Below are positions 18,179 to 26,899 of a DNA stretch of 64,000 nt, piece by piece; position 1 is the stretch's first letter, and each line of letters opens with the position of its first letter. Both the position numbers and the translations under genes were made by a program. Below the pieces are notes generated by a model. It was not told where the DNA came from and ran no database searches. It saw only the letters and a list, made by a program, of their open reading frames with translations. Origin of the DNA: Pseudomonas canadensis (GTDB lineage: Bacteria > Pseudomonadota > Gammaproteobacteria > Pseudomonadales > Pseudomonadaceae); NCBI RefSeq assembly GCF_000503215.1, contig NZ_KI628539.1, positions 310,001 through 374,000 on the forward strand, given 5' to 3'.

Positions 18179-19036
18179 ATGGTCAGCCTGGACCGATTCG
18201 ACACCTTCAAGGCCGTGGTCGAGGCCGGCTCTCTCACCGCTGCCGCTGACCTGCTGGGCCAGACTCGCGCCGTGGTCAGCTTCAACCTCAAGCGTCTGGA
18301 AGCAGAACTGGGCGTCACTCTGCTGACCCGCAACACCCGTCAACTGGCGCTGACCGATGCCGGCGAGCGCTTCTACCTGCGCTGCACACGCATGCTCGAA
18401 GAGGCGCGATTGGCGGTGGAGGAGGCGCGCTCGGAGCATGCCCAACTCAAAGGCACGTTGCGCATCACTACCACCGTGGAATACGCATTGGCCGTGGTTG
18501 CCCCGGCGGTCGAAGCCTTCCGCCGCCTGCACCCGGACCTGGACATACACTTATCCACATCCTCCACTCACGCGGACCTGATCTCCGAGCGTTTCGACGT
18601 GGCGATTCGGTTGGGACGCTTGCTGGACTCCAATCACCGCGCGGTGCAGTTGTCGACGTTCGAGGTGTTCGCCGTGGCGGCACCACAGTTTGGAGGGGTT
18701 GATACGCTGGATGACTTGGAACAGTTGCCCAAGCTGGGACATAGCCGATTGACGGAGTTGAGCGTGACCGATCCACAAGCCGGCGAACATTCTTATCGCC
18801 CCGGCCATGCGTCGCTAGTCGCCGACAGCGCAGCCGTTCTCCAAGCCTTCGCCGTGCGTGGGCACGGTGTGGCGGTGTTGCCGCAATGGCTGGTGCAGGA
18901 TGACCTGGACGCCGGACGATTAGTGCGCCTGTTGCCGGACCATCGCTTTGCCCCGCAAGGGATCTACGCGATGTATCCGGACACCCGACATTTGCCCCTG
19001 AAGGTGCGGGCGTTCATTGACTTTATGAAGGGTTAG
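18179..19036 (+). CDS. LysR-family regulator
   Basis: 285 aa from the ATG at 18179, which has an excellent AAAGGAGG ribosome site 9 bases before it. Winged helix at about 1-60 (FKAVVEAGSLTAAADLLGQT, then VVSFNLKRLEAELGVTLLTR), then an effector-binding domain of the CrgA-like type (LKGTLRITTTVEYALAVVAP). It probably controls the divergent MFS/SnoaL operon through the palindrome that precedes this gene. Its 3' end overlaps the convergent SDR gene by 4 bases. Confidence 0.9.
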   Translation: MVSLDRFDTFKAVVEAGSLTAAADLLGQTRAVVSFNLKRLEAELGVTLLTRNTRQLALTDAGERFYLRCTRMLEEARLAVEEARSEHAQLKGTLRITTTVEYALAVVAPAVEAFRRLHPDLDIHLSTSSTHADLISERFDVAIRLGRLLDSNHRAVQLSTFEVFAVAAPQFGGVDTLDDLEQLPKLGHSRLTELSVTDPQAGEHSYRPGHASLVADSAAVLQAFAVRGHGVAVLPQWLVQDDLDAGRLVRLLPDHRFAPQGIYAMYPDTRHLPLKVRAFIDFMKG

Positions 19037-19845
19037 AGCGAACCGGCCAGCCCGAAGCGTTTCTTCAACACCTTCTCCAGCAACCCTTTGGGCAACAACG
19101 CCGCCATCAACGGTAACGCGCGGCTCCCATTGCCCGAGCGCAGCAGGCGGGGCGGTTGTGGTTGTTGCACAGCTTTCAATACATCCGCCGCAAACACATT
19201 GGCTGGCGTCGGCTTGTCCTGGGAAGCCTGGCTGCGCGCACGGATGCCGTCGCGCAACGGCCACCATGGCGATTGTTCATTGATCAACAGTTCGGCCTGG
19301 GCGCCGGCGTTTTTCGCAAAACGGGTGTTGATGGCGCCGGGTTGCACTTCCATGACCTGCACGCCAAACGGCGCCAGTTCCATGCGCAGCGCGTCGCTCA
19401 AGGCATGAACGGCGGCTTTTGACGCGCAATAGGCCCCCGCAAACGGCGTTACCAGCACACCGGAAACACTGCCGATATTCACCACCAATCCCTTGCTGCG
19501 CCGCAGGGCCGGGAACAGCGCCTGGGTCACACCGACGATGGAAAACACATTGGTCTCGAATTGGCGTTGCATCGCCTCGGTGCCGCCGTCGAGCAACGGC
19601 CCCATGGCGCCATAACCGGCGTTGTTGACCAGTACATCCAATTCGCCCAGTTGTTCGGCCAGCTGTTGCAAAGCGGCGCTGTCGTTGACGTCCAGTTCGA
19701 CGGCATTAAAGCCGGCAGCGGCGAGGGCGGCGACGTCTTCCGGGCGGCGGGCGCTGGCCCACACCGTGTAGCCGGCGGCTTTGAATGCGTCCGCCAGGGC
19801 ACGGCCGATGCCGCTGGAACAACCGGTGATCAGTACGTTGGGCAT
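19033..19845 (-). CDS. Short-chain dehydrogenase/reductase
   Basis: 270 aa classical SDR. Cofactor motif TGCSSGIG at about 7-14, the NNAG motif in VLVNNAGYGAMG, catalytic Ser in VNIGSVSGVL and catalytic YCASK (YxxxK). The acidic residue in ELDVND fits the family, while the ASARRPED after beta-2 suggests NADP preference; that is inference. Substrate unknown. Converges with the LysR gene, and followed upstream on the same strand by a small membrane-protein gene starting 479 bases further. Confidence 0.88.
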   Translation of the reverse strand: MPNVLITGCSSGIGRALADAFKAAGYTVWASARRPEDVAALAAAGFNAVELDVNDSAALQQLAEQLGELDVLVNNAGYGAMGPLLDGGTEAMQRQFETNVFSIVGVTQALFPALRRSKGLVVNIGSVSGVLVTPFAGAYCASKAAVHALSDALRMELAPFGVQVMEVQPGAINTRFAKNAGAQAELLINEQSPWWPLRDGIRARSQASQDKPTPANVFAADVLKAVQQPQPPRLLRSGNGSRALPLMAALLPKGLLEKVLKKRFGLAGSL

Positions 19846-19859
19846 GGATCAATCCTTTG

Positions 19860-20324
19860 TCAGTCCGAAAAACTGCCTTGCAGGTGCTCGGCGCGAAATT
19901 CCAGGGTTTGCGGGCGGTAGCCGGGGCGCAGAGGCGGAGTGGGCAGGCAGTCGTCCCACGTGGCGCCGGCTTGCAACTCACCGGGCCCGCGATAGCGTGG
20001 TGCGGCATAGACGTTGTCCGCGAGGTTCACCGTATCGCCCGGTGCGTAGGCGGCGACGCGCCAACGCAGTTCGGTGAGCGGCACATCGTTGCCATTGTTC
20101 AGCGTCAGTTTGAGCGGTCGGTCGGTGGGGCATTCGTCGGCAGCATAGGTGATGCGCAGCTCCAGGCGGGCCAGTTGCGAGGCTTCCCGGCTGTCCAGCC
20201 ACACCACCCAGATCGCGACGAAACCCAAGCCCACGGCGGCCGCAAGGGATACGGGCAGTGCCTTGGCGGGGTAGCGCAGCAACAGGATCAGCCAGGTGAT
20301 GATCAGTAGAACGCCGAAAAACAT
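19860..20324 (-). CDS. Hypothetical membrane-anchored protein with a Cys pair
   Basis: 154 aa from ATG 20324, with GAGG 8 bases upstream; a GTG 9 bases further out is a weaker option. Two membrane segments at about 2-16 and 24-44, then a mostly beta soluble region exposed outside (ITYAADECPTDRPLKLTLNN...). The soluble part has the look of a small immunoglobulin-like or multi-strand domain (TLNNGNDVPLTELRWRVAAY) with two Cys (ECPT, DDCLPT) that could pair. I do not recognise the family. Runs in the same direction as the SDR gene, 14 bases upstream of it, so they may be cotranscribed. Confidence 0.7.
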   Translation of the reverse strand: MFFGVLLIITWLILLLRYPAKALPVSLAAAVGLGFVAIWVVWLDSREASQLARLELRITYAADECPTDRPLKLTLNNGNDVPLTELRWRVAAYAPGDTVNLADNVYAAPRYRGPGELQAGATWDDCLPTPPLRPGYRPQTLEFRAEHLQGSFSD

Positions 20325-20392
20325 GGAGACCACCTCAAGTAGGGAATGAGCATCCTAACTTAAGCGTAGGTGGGATTGATCACCACGGCCCC

Positions 20393-20453
20393 AAAGAAAA
20401 AGCCCCCGCCCAACCGGCTGCGGATAGGGGACGCAGTCGGCTGGACGGGGGCT
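20393..20453 (-). terminator. algA: Rho-independent terminator after algA
   Basis: On the minus strand AAGCCCCCGT...GCGGGGGCTTTTTCTTT: a GC-rich stem with outer arms AGCCCCCG and CGGGGGCT and an inner stem CCGACTGCG/CGCAGCCGG, followed by a T-run (complement of 20393-20400). It closes the alginate operon. Confidence 0.88.
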
Positions 20454-20468
20454 TCTTGTACGACTGTT

Positions 20469-21920
20469 TTACTGCGCGATAGTTTTCACCGAAACACCAC
20501 GTTCAACCGGCGTCGAGCGACCGTAGATATCTTCAAAGCGCTCGATGTCGTCTTCACCCAGGTAGCTGCCCGATTGCACTTCGATGATCTCCAACGGGAT
20601 CTTGCCCGGGTTGCGCAGGCGGTGCACCGAGGCGATCGGGATGTAGGTGGACTGGTTCTCAGTGAGCAGGAACACGTTCTCGTCACAAGTCACTTCGGCA
20701 GTACCGCTGACCACGATCCAGTGTTCGGCACGGTGGTGGTGCATCTGCAGCGACAGGCACGCGCCCGGCTTGACCGAGATGTGCTTGACCTGGAAACGCC
20801 CGCCCATGTCCACCGAGTCGTAGGAGCCCCACGGACGATAGACTTCGCAGTGGTTCTGGGTTTCGCTGCGGCCCTGGTCGTTCAGGGTGTTGACCATCTG
20901 CTTGACGCCCTGGACCTTGTCCTTGTGGGCAATCATCATCGCGTCCTTGGTTTCCACCACCACGATGTTATCCAGGCCGATCACCGACACCAGTTTGCCG
21001 TTGCCATGGATCATGCAGTTGCGGCTGTCCTGGATCACCACGTCGCCTTTGCTCACGTTGCCGTGCACGTCTTTGTCGTTGACGGCCCACAGCGATGCCC
21101 AGCAACCCACGTCGCTCCAACCGGCACTCAGCGGCACCACGCAGGCGCGCTGGGTTTTTTCCATCACGGCGTAGTCAATGGAATTGTCCGGGCAGCAGGC
21201 GAAGGTGGCTTCGTCGAAGGTCACGGTGTCGGCGGTCTGTTCGCTGCGCTCAAGCGTCAGCAGGCAGGTGTCGTAGATGTCCGGATCGTGCTTTTTCAGC
21301 TCTTCGAGGAAGCGGCTGGCGCGGAACAGGAACATGCCGCTGTTCCAGAAATACCCGCCGCTTTTGACGAACTCGACGGCGCGTTTTTCATTGGGTTTTT
21401 CCACGAACTGCTCGACGCGGCTCACGCCCTCGGGCAGCAGCGAATCGTTAGTAGACTTGATGTAGCCATAACCGGTTTCCGGACGGGTCGCCGGTACGCC
21501 GAACAGCACCATCTCGCCACGCTCGGCGGCCACGGTGGCCAGGGCCAGCGCACGTTGCAGGGCTTTCTGGTCGTCGATTACGTGGTCGGCGGGCAGCACC
21601 AGCATCAGTTCGTCGCGCCCCTCATTGACCAGCATCATCGCGGTGAGGGCCACGGCCGGCGCGGTGTTGCGGCCGAACGGCTCCATCAGGATGCGCTGGC
21701 TTTCCAGCTTGCGGGCGGCCAGTTGCTCGTTGACGATAAAGCGGTGGTCCTTGTTGCAGACCACGATTGGAGCGTCCATACCTTCAAACACCAGGCGTTC
21801 CAGGGTTTGCTGGAACAGTGTGTGTTCACCGGTCAGAGCCAGGAATTGTTTAGGGAACTGTTTACGGGAAAGCGGCCAAAGACGTGAGCCGCTACCACCG
21901 GAAAGGATGACTGGAATCAT
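20469..21920 (-). CDS. algA: Mannose-1-phosphate guanylyltransferase / mannose-6-phosphate isomerase AlgA
   Basis: 483 aa bifunctional enzyme. It isomerises fructose-6-P to mannose-6-P and makes GDP-mannose from mannose-1-P and GTP, feeding alginate synthesis. The guanylyltransferase signature GGSGSRLWPLSRKQFPKQFL is at the N-terminus, and the PMI type II cupin domain is at the C-terminus with EVYRPWGSYD and QMHHHRAEHW. AAGGAG lies 8 bases before the ATG. Last gene of the alginate operon, 210 bases after algF, with a REPIN in the gap and a terminator after it. Confidence 0.97.
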   Translation of the reverse strand: MIPVILSGGSGSRLWPLSRKQFPKQFLALTGEHTLFQQTLERLVFEGMDAPIVVCNKDHRFIVNEQLAARKLESQRILMEPFGRNTAPAVALTAMMLVNEGRDELMLVLPADHVIDDQKALQRALALATVAAERGEMVLFGVPATRPETGYGYIKSTNDSLLPEGVSRVEQFVEKPNEKRAVEFVKSGGYFWNSGMFLFRASRFLEELKKHDPDIYDTCLLTLERSEQTADTVTFDEATFACCPDNSIDYAVMEKTQRACVVPLSAGWSDVGCWASLWAVNDKDVHGNVSKGDVVIQDSRNCMIHGNGKLVSVIGLDNIVVVETKDAMMIAHKDKVQGVKQMVNTLNDQGRSETQNHCEVYRPWGSYDSVDMGGRFQVKHISVKPGACLSLQMHHHRAEHWIVVSGTAEVTCDENVFLLTENQSTYIPIASVHRLRNPGKIPLEIIEVQSGSYLGEDDIERFEDIYGRSTPVERGVSVKTIAQ

Positions 21921-22011
21921 GGGTGTTTCTCCTTGAATCGATTTGGGTCAGAGCTACGAAGGTTTGTCGTTTCACTCTTGTTTTTGTCTCGGTCCGACCG
22001 GACTCCTCGGT

Positions 22012-22105
22012 CCCTGTGGGAGCCGGGCTTGCCCGCGATGCAGACGACTCGGTTTGTCAGGTACACCGAGGTGATGCCATCGCAGGCAAGCCAGCTCCCA
22101 CAGGG
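22012..22105. repeat. REPIN-type paired REP element between algF and algA
   Basis: CCCTGTGGGAGCCGGGCTTG at the left and its inverted counterpart ending CAGCTCCCACAGGG at the right, about 40 bases between arms. The core GGGCTTGCCCGCGATG differs from the GCCGGC-type copies at 9451, 41579 and 42886, so it belongs to another REP family. Sits within the alginate operon. Confidence 0.88.
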
Positions 22106-22130
22106 GAGCGGAGCCAGGTCGAAAATCTAA

Positions 22131-22787
22131 TTAGCGGGTCGATACAGGGCGTTTCACCCACACTGGCGACAGGCTCGAACCGGAACCGGTGACGTACAGC
22201 ACCGCTGCCTCGCCGCGCTCCAGGGCCACCGGCTTCACATCGCCGACTTTCTTGTCACCGTCATACAACGCCAGGCTCACCTTCACCGGGTTGATTTCAC
22301 GTTCGCCACGACCTTTGGCCGCCACCGACTTGACCACATCAGTCTTGCCGTCAGCCGTCTTCAAGGTCAGGGCCTTGTCGCTGAGGTTCTGCACGCGGAC
22401 CAGGGATTTCTGCTTGTTCTTGAACGGCGGTTCTTCGATCAGCTGGGGCTGGCCGCTGCCGCTGTTGACCAGGGTGTAGTAGTGGTCGGCGGCGAGTTTG
22501 ACCGGCACGGTCTGGCTGCCGACTTTGGCGCTGTAGTCACCGCCAGGCATGAAGCTGAAGTCGCTGCTGGCCAGTGGTGCAACATCGCTCAGGTTGGTGG
22601 CGCCAACAGTGGCGCTGACTTCCTGGTTGCTGGCGTTGTAGATCCGCACGAAGCTCGAGCCTTTTGGCGCGGTCGGGCCGTAGAGGGCGGCGTCGCCGCC
22701 GGCGAACGCGGACATCGATACGAAGCTCAAACCGGCTGCAATGGCCAGGGTTTTAGCGAGACGACGAGGAGTTGTAGTGAAAGTCAT
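22131..22787 (-). CDS. algF: Alginate O-acetyltransferase accessory protein AlgF
   Basis: 218 aa periplasmic protein needed for alginate acetylation; the start is ATG 22787 (MTFTTTPRRLAKT), since the frame upstream lies in algJ. Sec signal peptide at about 1-31 (AIAAGLSFVSMSAFAG), then a mostly beta protein with AALYGPTAPKGSSFVRIYNA, matching AlgF start and size (about 216 aa). Its ATG lies 17 bases after algJ. It works with AlgI, AlgJ and AlgX. Confidence 0.95.
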   Translation of the reverse strand: MTFTTTPRRLAKTLAIAAGLSFVSMSAFAGGDAALYGPTAPKGSSFVRIYNASNQEVSATVGATNLSDVAPLASSDFSFMPGGDYSAKVGSQTVPVKLAADHYYTLVNSGSGQPQLIEEPPFKNKQKSLVRVQNLSDKALTLKTADGKTDVVKSVAAKGRGEREINPVKVSLALYDGDKKVGDVKPVALERGEAAVLYVTGSGSSLSPVWVKRPVSTR

Positions 22788-22803
22788 GTGAGTTACCTCT
22801 CTT

Positions 22804-23976
22804 TCAGTTTTGCGCCCGGTCGGGCGTCTCGGATTTTGTGGTGTTGATTGCCATGTTCTGTTGGCGCGAACCGGCTTGTTTAAGCTGCGCAACCCACGCG
22901 GGGTCGGCATCACCGATTTCGTTGTTCACGGGCAGATAACGTTCAGGAAACTCCCAGATCAGCACCTGGGGCGGGCTGTTCTTGAAGTCATCGCTTTTCA
23001 GGTAACTGAGCATCGGCAGGATCGGGCCGTGGCCGTCTTCGGCATAGCTGACCACGTCGCTGCCCAAGGCTTGCTTGAGGGCGCCGACGAAGTTCCAGTT
23101 GGGGTTGGCGCTGTAGCTGGTGCCTACCAGGGCCACTGGGGTTTCGCTGTCGCTGAACAGGGCGTCGTCGCCTTTGGTTTCGGCCAGGTGCGTGACGCGT
23201 TTTTCCAGCGGCTCTTTAGGCGGCATCAGGTTTTCGAACAGCGGGTCCAGCGGCAGGAACAGACGCAGGTCGCCTTTATGCGGCTCGGTTTTTTCCGCCT
23301 CGGTGACAAATCGCTGTGGCTCGCCGCTCAGTGGGGTCTTGTCGGCGATGGTCTTGGCCAACTGTTTGGCGGCGATTTCAGCGCCGTCCGGAGTCCAGTG
23401 GGTGTCGGTACGCAGGAACACTTGCTTGCCGCCGAGCTTGGCCTGTTGCAGCGGGCCGAGCAGGTCCGGGGCGATGATCTTGTCGGCGGCGACGCGAGCG
23501 TGGAAGTCGTCGTACAGGTTGGCGTGGATGCTCGCCGGTTTCACTTCACCCAGGTGTTCCGGGTAGAGGCGCACCTTGGCTGGCACGATCGCCATCACCA
23601 GCTGAATGCCTTGGGCTTTGAGCTTCTGGCGCACGCCTTCGACCAGCGCGTAGTTGCCTTGCAGGTTCTGGTCTTCGTTGACGGCGGGGTTGAACTCCTC
23701 ATCGCTGTACAACCAGTGATCGCGGCCCAGCACCACGCCAGGGCGGCCTTCATTGAACAGCTTGTAGTCCAGCGCCGCCCATAGGTTGGTGCCGATGCGC
23801 TTGATCGGGAATTCGTCGTCGTAGTGGGTCTCGACGGCTTTGGTCCAGCGACCGTTGAGCACAGTGGCGTCGGCGTTGGTGCTGAAGCCGAAGAAACTGC
23901 GCAGCGACCAGGCACCCAGGGCCAGCAGCAGCACCAGGAACAGGCCGATATAGAGGACGCGTAATGAACGGGTCAT
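22804..23976 (-). CDS. algJ: Alginate O-acetyltransferase AlgJ
   Basis: 390 aa. Single N-terminal membrane/signal segment, then an SGNH-like domain as in AlgX. The catalytic residues are seen as Asp and His in RTDTHWTPDG and the nucleophile Ser in LVGTSYS, in the order used by this family (DxH then S). Helps transfer acetyl groups to mannuronate residues in the periplasm. GGGAG lies 7 bases before the ATG. 11 bases after algI. Confidence 0.95.
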   Translation of the reverse strand: MTRSLRVLYIGLFLVLLLALGAWSLRSFFGFSTNADATVLNGRWTKAVETHYDDEFPIKRIGTNLWAALDYKLFNEGRPGVVLGRDHWLYSDEEFNPAVNEDQNLQGNYALVEGVRQKLKAQGIQLVMAIVPAKVRLYPEHLGEVKPASIHANLYDDFHARVAADKIIAPDLLGPLQQAKLGGKQVFLRTDTHWTPDGAEIAAKQLAKTIADKTPLSGEPQRFVTEAEKTEPHKGDLRLFLPLDPLFENLMPPKEPLEKRVTHLAETKGDDALFSDSETPVALVGTSYSANPNWNFVGALKQALGSDVVSYAEDGHGPILPMLSYLKSDDFKNSPPQVLIWEFPERYLPVNNEIGDADPAWVAQLKQAGSRQQNMAINTTKSETPDRAQN

Positions 23977-23987
23977 GGTCGGCTCCC

Positions 23988-25529
23988 TCAGAATTGGAAG
24001 TAAAGGAACGGCGAGAAACTCTGCGCCGACAGTTTGAGAATCGACGCCACGAACAGCAGCAGCACCGCAGCGCGCATGGCGTAGCGTGGCCAGTCAGCGG
24101 TCCAGTAGGCCGGTTGTACGGCGGCATCTTTGCCCACGGTGAAACCGGGCTCGTGGATGCTGCCTGGGTTGTCGCCCGGTACGGCCTTGATCAGGCTCGG
24201 ATCGGCCGGCTTGGTTTTCTCGGTCTTCTCGGCAGGACGGTTGGTGTAGAAGTCGCGCAGGCCAAAGAACGCCAGGGTTGCGTACGCCACCACCAGGGTT
24301 GCCACTTGCAGGCCGGTCAGGTTGGCGCGGTTGAGTTCCGACAGCGACCACTCGCCAAAGCTGAACATCGCACCGTACATACGGCCGGCGACGTGCAGGT
24401 TCTCGGCGCGGAAGATTACCCAGCCCATCACCACCAGCAGGAAGGTGAAGGCCCAACGCACCGGGTTGAAGCTGCGCGGCGAAGTGTTGAGGCCGATGGC
24501 TTTTTCAATCGCCAGCCACATGCCGTGCCACGCACCCCAGACGATGTAGGTGATGTTCGCACCGTGCCACAGGCCACCGAGCAGCATGGTCAGGAACAGG
24601 TTGCGGTAGGTGGTCAGCGTGCCTTTACGGTTGCCGCCCAGAGTGATGTACAGGTAGTCACGCAGCCAGGTGGACAGGCTGATGTGCCAGCGCCGCCAGA
24701 ACTCGGTGATCGACTGGCTGATGTACGGCTGCTTGAAGTTCTCCATGAAGCGGAAGCCCATCATCAAGCCCAGGCCGATGGCCATGTCGCTGTAGCCGGA
24801 GAAGTCGAAGTACAGCTGCGCGGTGTAGGCCAGGGCGCCGAGCCACGCGTCGCCCGTGGTCGGGTTTTGCAGGGCAAAGCAATGGTCGGCCACCACGGCG
24901 AGGGTGTCGGCAATGAAGACCTTCTTGATGAAACCCTGCATGAACCGCGTGCAGCCCTCGGAGAACTTGTCGAGGGTGTGGGTGCGGTTGTTGAACTGGT
25001 CAGCCAGGTCGCGAAAGCGCAACACCGGGCCAGCAATCAAGTGCGGGAAAATCGCCACGAACGCCGCAAAGTCGATCAGGTTGCGGGTCGCCGGGGTATC
25101 ACCACGGTACACGTCGATGATGTAGCTGATGGACTCGAAGATGTAGAACGAGATACCGATCGGCAGCAGCACGTGGGTGAGGATGAATGGCTCCAGGCCG
25201 GCCGACTTCATCATGACGTTGATGCTGTCGACGCCAAAGTTGGCGTACTTGAAGTAGCCGAGGATGCACAGGTCAACCACCACGCCGAGCAGCAGCCAGC
25301 GCTGGGCCGGCTTGGTGCGCACGCCAGCTGCACCGACCTTGAGGCCGATCCAGTAATTCCACAGCGTCACGGCGGCGAACAGTGCCAGGAAGTCCACTCG
25401 CCACCAGGCGTAGAACACGTAGCTGGCCAACAGCAGCAGCAAGTTGCGATAGCGTTGCCCGCTCAAATAGTACAAGCCGAGAAAGATCGGCAAGAACAGA
25501 AACAGGAACACATTGGACGAGAAAACCAT
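23988..25529 (-). CDS. algI: Alginate O-acetyltransferase AlgI (MBOAT)
   Basis: 513 aa multi-pass membrane protein of the MBOAT family that brings acetyl groups across the inner membrane. Start taken as the ATG at 25529 (MVFSSNVFLFLFLP), which matches the AlgI N-terminus; the frame opens 24 bases earlier. The MBOAT core FLTMLLGGLWHGANITYIVW contains the catalytic His. 513 aa against about 520 in P. aeruginosa. A 236-base gap holding a repeat separates it from algL. Confidence 0.96.
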   Translation of the reverse strand: MVFSSNVFLFLFLPIFLGLYYLSGQRYRNLLLLLASYVFYAWWRVDFLALFAAVTLWNYWIGLKVGAAGVRTKPAQRWLLLGVVVDLCILGYFKYANFGVDSINVMMKSAGLEPFILTHVLLPIGISFYIFESISYIIDVYRGDTPATRNLIDFAAFVAIFPHLIAGPVLRFRDLADQFNNRTHTLDKFSEGCTRFMQGFIKKVFIADTLAVVADHCFALQNPTTGDAWLGALAYTAQLYFDFSGYSDMAIGLGLMMGFRFMENFKQPYISQSITEFWRRWHISLSTWLRDYLYITLGGNRKGTLTTYRNLFLTMLLGGLWHGANITYIVWGAWHGMWLAIEKAIGLNTSPRSFNPVRWAFTFLLVVMGWVIFRAENLHVAGRMYGAMFSFGEWSLSELNRANLTGLQVATLVVAYATLAFFGLRDFYTNRPAEKTEKTKPADPSLIKAVPGDNPGSIHEPGFTVGKDAAVQPAYWTADWPRYAMRAAVLLLFVASILKLSAQSFSPFLYFQF

Positions 25530-25615
25530 CCCGATCTCTCCATGTTTAACCAACAGTCAAGGGCCAGAGCCCCCCCAAACCCCCCATGGTTTCCATGGAC
25601 GGCGATGCAGCTTTT

Positions 25616-25750
25616 TGTGGTGAGCGGGCTTGCCCCGCGCTGGGCTGCGTAGCAGCCCCAAAACCCCACGTCGCGGTATACCTGGCACACGGCGACGAAT
25701 CGATTAGGGCCGCTTCGCAGCCCAGCGCGGGGCAAGCCCGCTCACTACAG
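25616..25750. repeat. Long-armed inverted REP element between algL and algI
   Basis: Left arm starts TGTGGTGAGCGGGCTTGCCC and the right arm is its near-perfect inverse ending GGGCAAGCCCGCTCACTACA; the arms match for about 34 bases with one mismatch and are separated by about 60 bases. The core GGGCTTGCCCCGCGCTGGGC is distinct from the other REP copies here. It is inside the alginate operon. Confidence 0.85.
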
Positions 25751-25765
25751 GTAATCCATTCAGCC

Positions 25766-26875
25766 TTAGGAACCTTTGTTGCCCTTTTCATGCGTCGGGT
25801 CGTAGACCTTGGTCAGGTCACCCCCGAGGCGGAACGTCTTGAACGGCTGCATCCCGTGCTTGCGCTCGAGCACATCCGGCGCGCAGGTGTAGAGGGTGCA
25901 GAAAGGTTCGAGCCAGGCGAATTTCATGTCCTGTTTCAAGTCCTTCATGTCCTGCTCTTTGCCATTCTTCTGTTCGAAGATCTCCGGGTCTTTCACCCCG
26001 GCCAGCACCTTGTCACCCAGGCGTTTGAGCGCGCCGTTGTTTTCCTGGCGCAGGTCCACACCGTTGACCAGCGCGAAACTGGCGATCATCGACAGCGGCG
26101 GCAGCGCGTAGTTGTGGTAGGACAATGCGCGTTGCTGACGCTTCAATTCGTTCGGCAGGAAGCCCTGGTCATCGACCTGGTTCGCGCCGACCTTGTATTC
26201 CTTCACCGCCCAATCAAACAGGTCGCGACGGTTGACGGCGACGGACGTTGCCATCACCGACCAGGCGGCCCAATAGGAGTGGTTGTTGGTTTTTTCCAGC
26301 GGCAGATTGTCCCAGTCGCTCACCACCTGATCGGCCAGTTTGTTGAACCAGGCTTCGATCAGCTGCGCTTCCTGCTGGTGGTTGGCCAGCGGGTGCGAGT
26401 CGGAGAACTTCAGGCGCACATAGGCCGAAGCCATGCTACCCAGCGCCCATTTGCGCATGGATTTGCCGGTATGGTTGAAGTCCTTGGACATCAGTGCGTC
26501 TGCCCGAGCCCAAGTAGCCAGCCAGTTGAGCGTGCATTCCAGCTGCTCCGGGCGACCGTCGCGCATGAACTGCATCACGCGCTTGCTGGTGTCTTTTTCC
26601 AGCTTGGTGATGTCAGCGGTGCTGTCGCGGAAGGCTTTTTCGGATTGCACATTCAGCGTGGAACGGGCCTTGTCCGAACCTTCGTACTTGCTGCGAAACT
26701 GCAGCGAGCCGGTGTACGGCGCCGGCATGGCGTCGCAGTCATTCTTGAAGTCGCCGGTCTTGAACGCTTCCACCGGGGCGAAATAGCCCTGGGGTGGACG
26801 CAGTGGCGCGGCGGCGTTGACTGAACCGGCGAAGATCGCCAGGCCCAGCAGCGTTGGAATCAATAACTTCTGCAT
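25766..26875 (-). CDS. algL: Alginate lyase AlgL
   Basis: 369 aa from the ATG at 26875, which has GAGGT just upstream; an ATG 12 bases further out is a weaker choice. Signal peptide at about 1-22, ending [10 protein letters not shown]. The PL5 motif [11 protein letters not shown] carries the catalytic His, and the downstream [13 protein letters not shown] holds the Arg/Tyr region. Degrades misdirected periplasmic alginate during secretion; about 370 aa as in other pseudomonads. No sign of inactivation. Confidence 0.96.
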   Translation of the reverse strand: MQKLLIPTLLGLAIFAGSVNAAAPLRPPQGYFAPVEAFKTGDFKNDCDAMPAPYTGSLQFRSKYEGSDKARSTLNVQSEKAFRDSTADITKLEKDTSKRVMQFMRDGRPEQLECTLNWLATWARADALMSKDFNHTGKSMRKWALGSMASAYVRLKFSDSHPLANHQQEAQLIEAWFNKLADQVVSDWDNLPLEKTNNHSYWAAWSVMATSVAVNRRDLFDWAVKEYKVGANQVDDQGFLPNELKRQQRALSYHNYALPPLSMIASFALVNGVDLRQENNGALKRLGDKVLAGVKDPEIFEQKNGKEQDMKDLKQDMKFAWLEPFCTLYTCAPDVLERKHGMQPFKTFRLGGDLTKVYDPTHEKGNKGS

Positions 26876-26899
26876 AGGTAACCTCATTGCGCACTTACT

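Noticed and set aside
20370-21887. Long forward frame opposite algA
   Set aside because: No domain, no ribosome site; fully overlaps a gene with clear AlgA motifs.
23964-25652. Forward frame of 562 codons opposite algI
   Set aside because: Composition typical of an antisense shadow; algI has MBOAT motifs.
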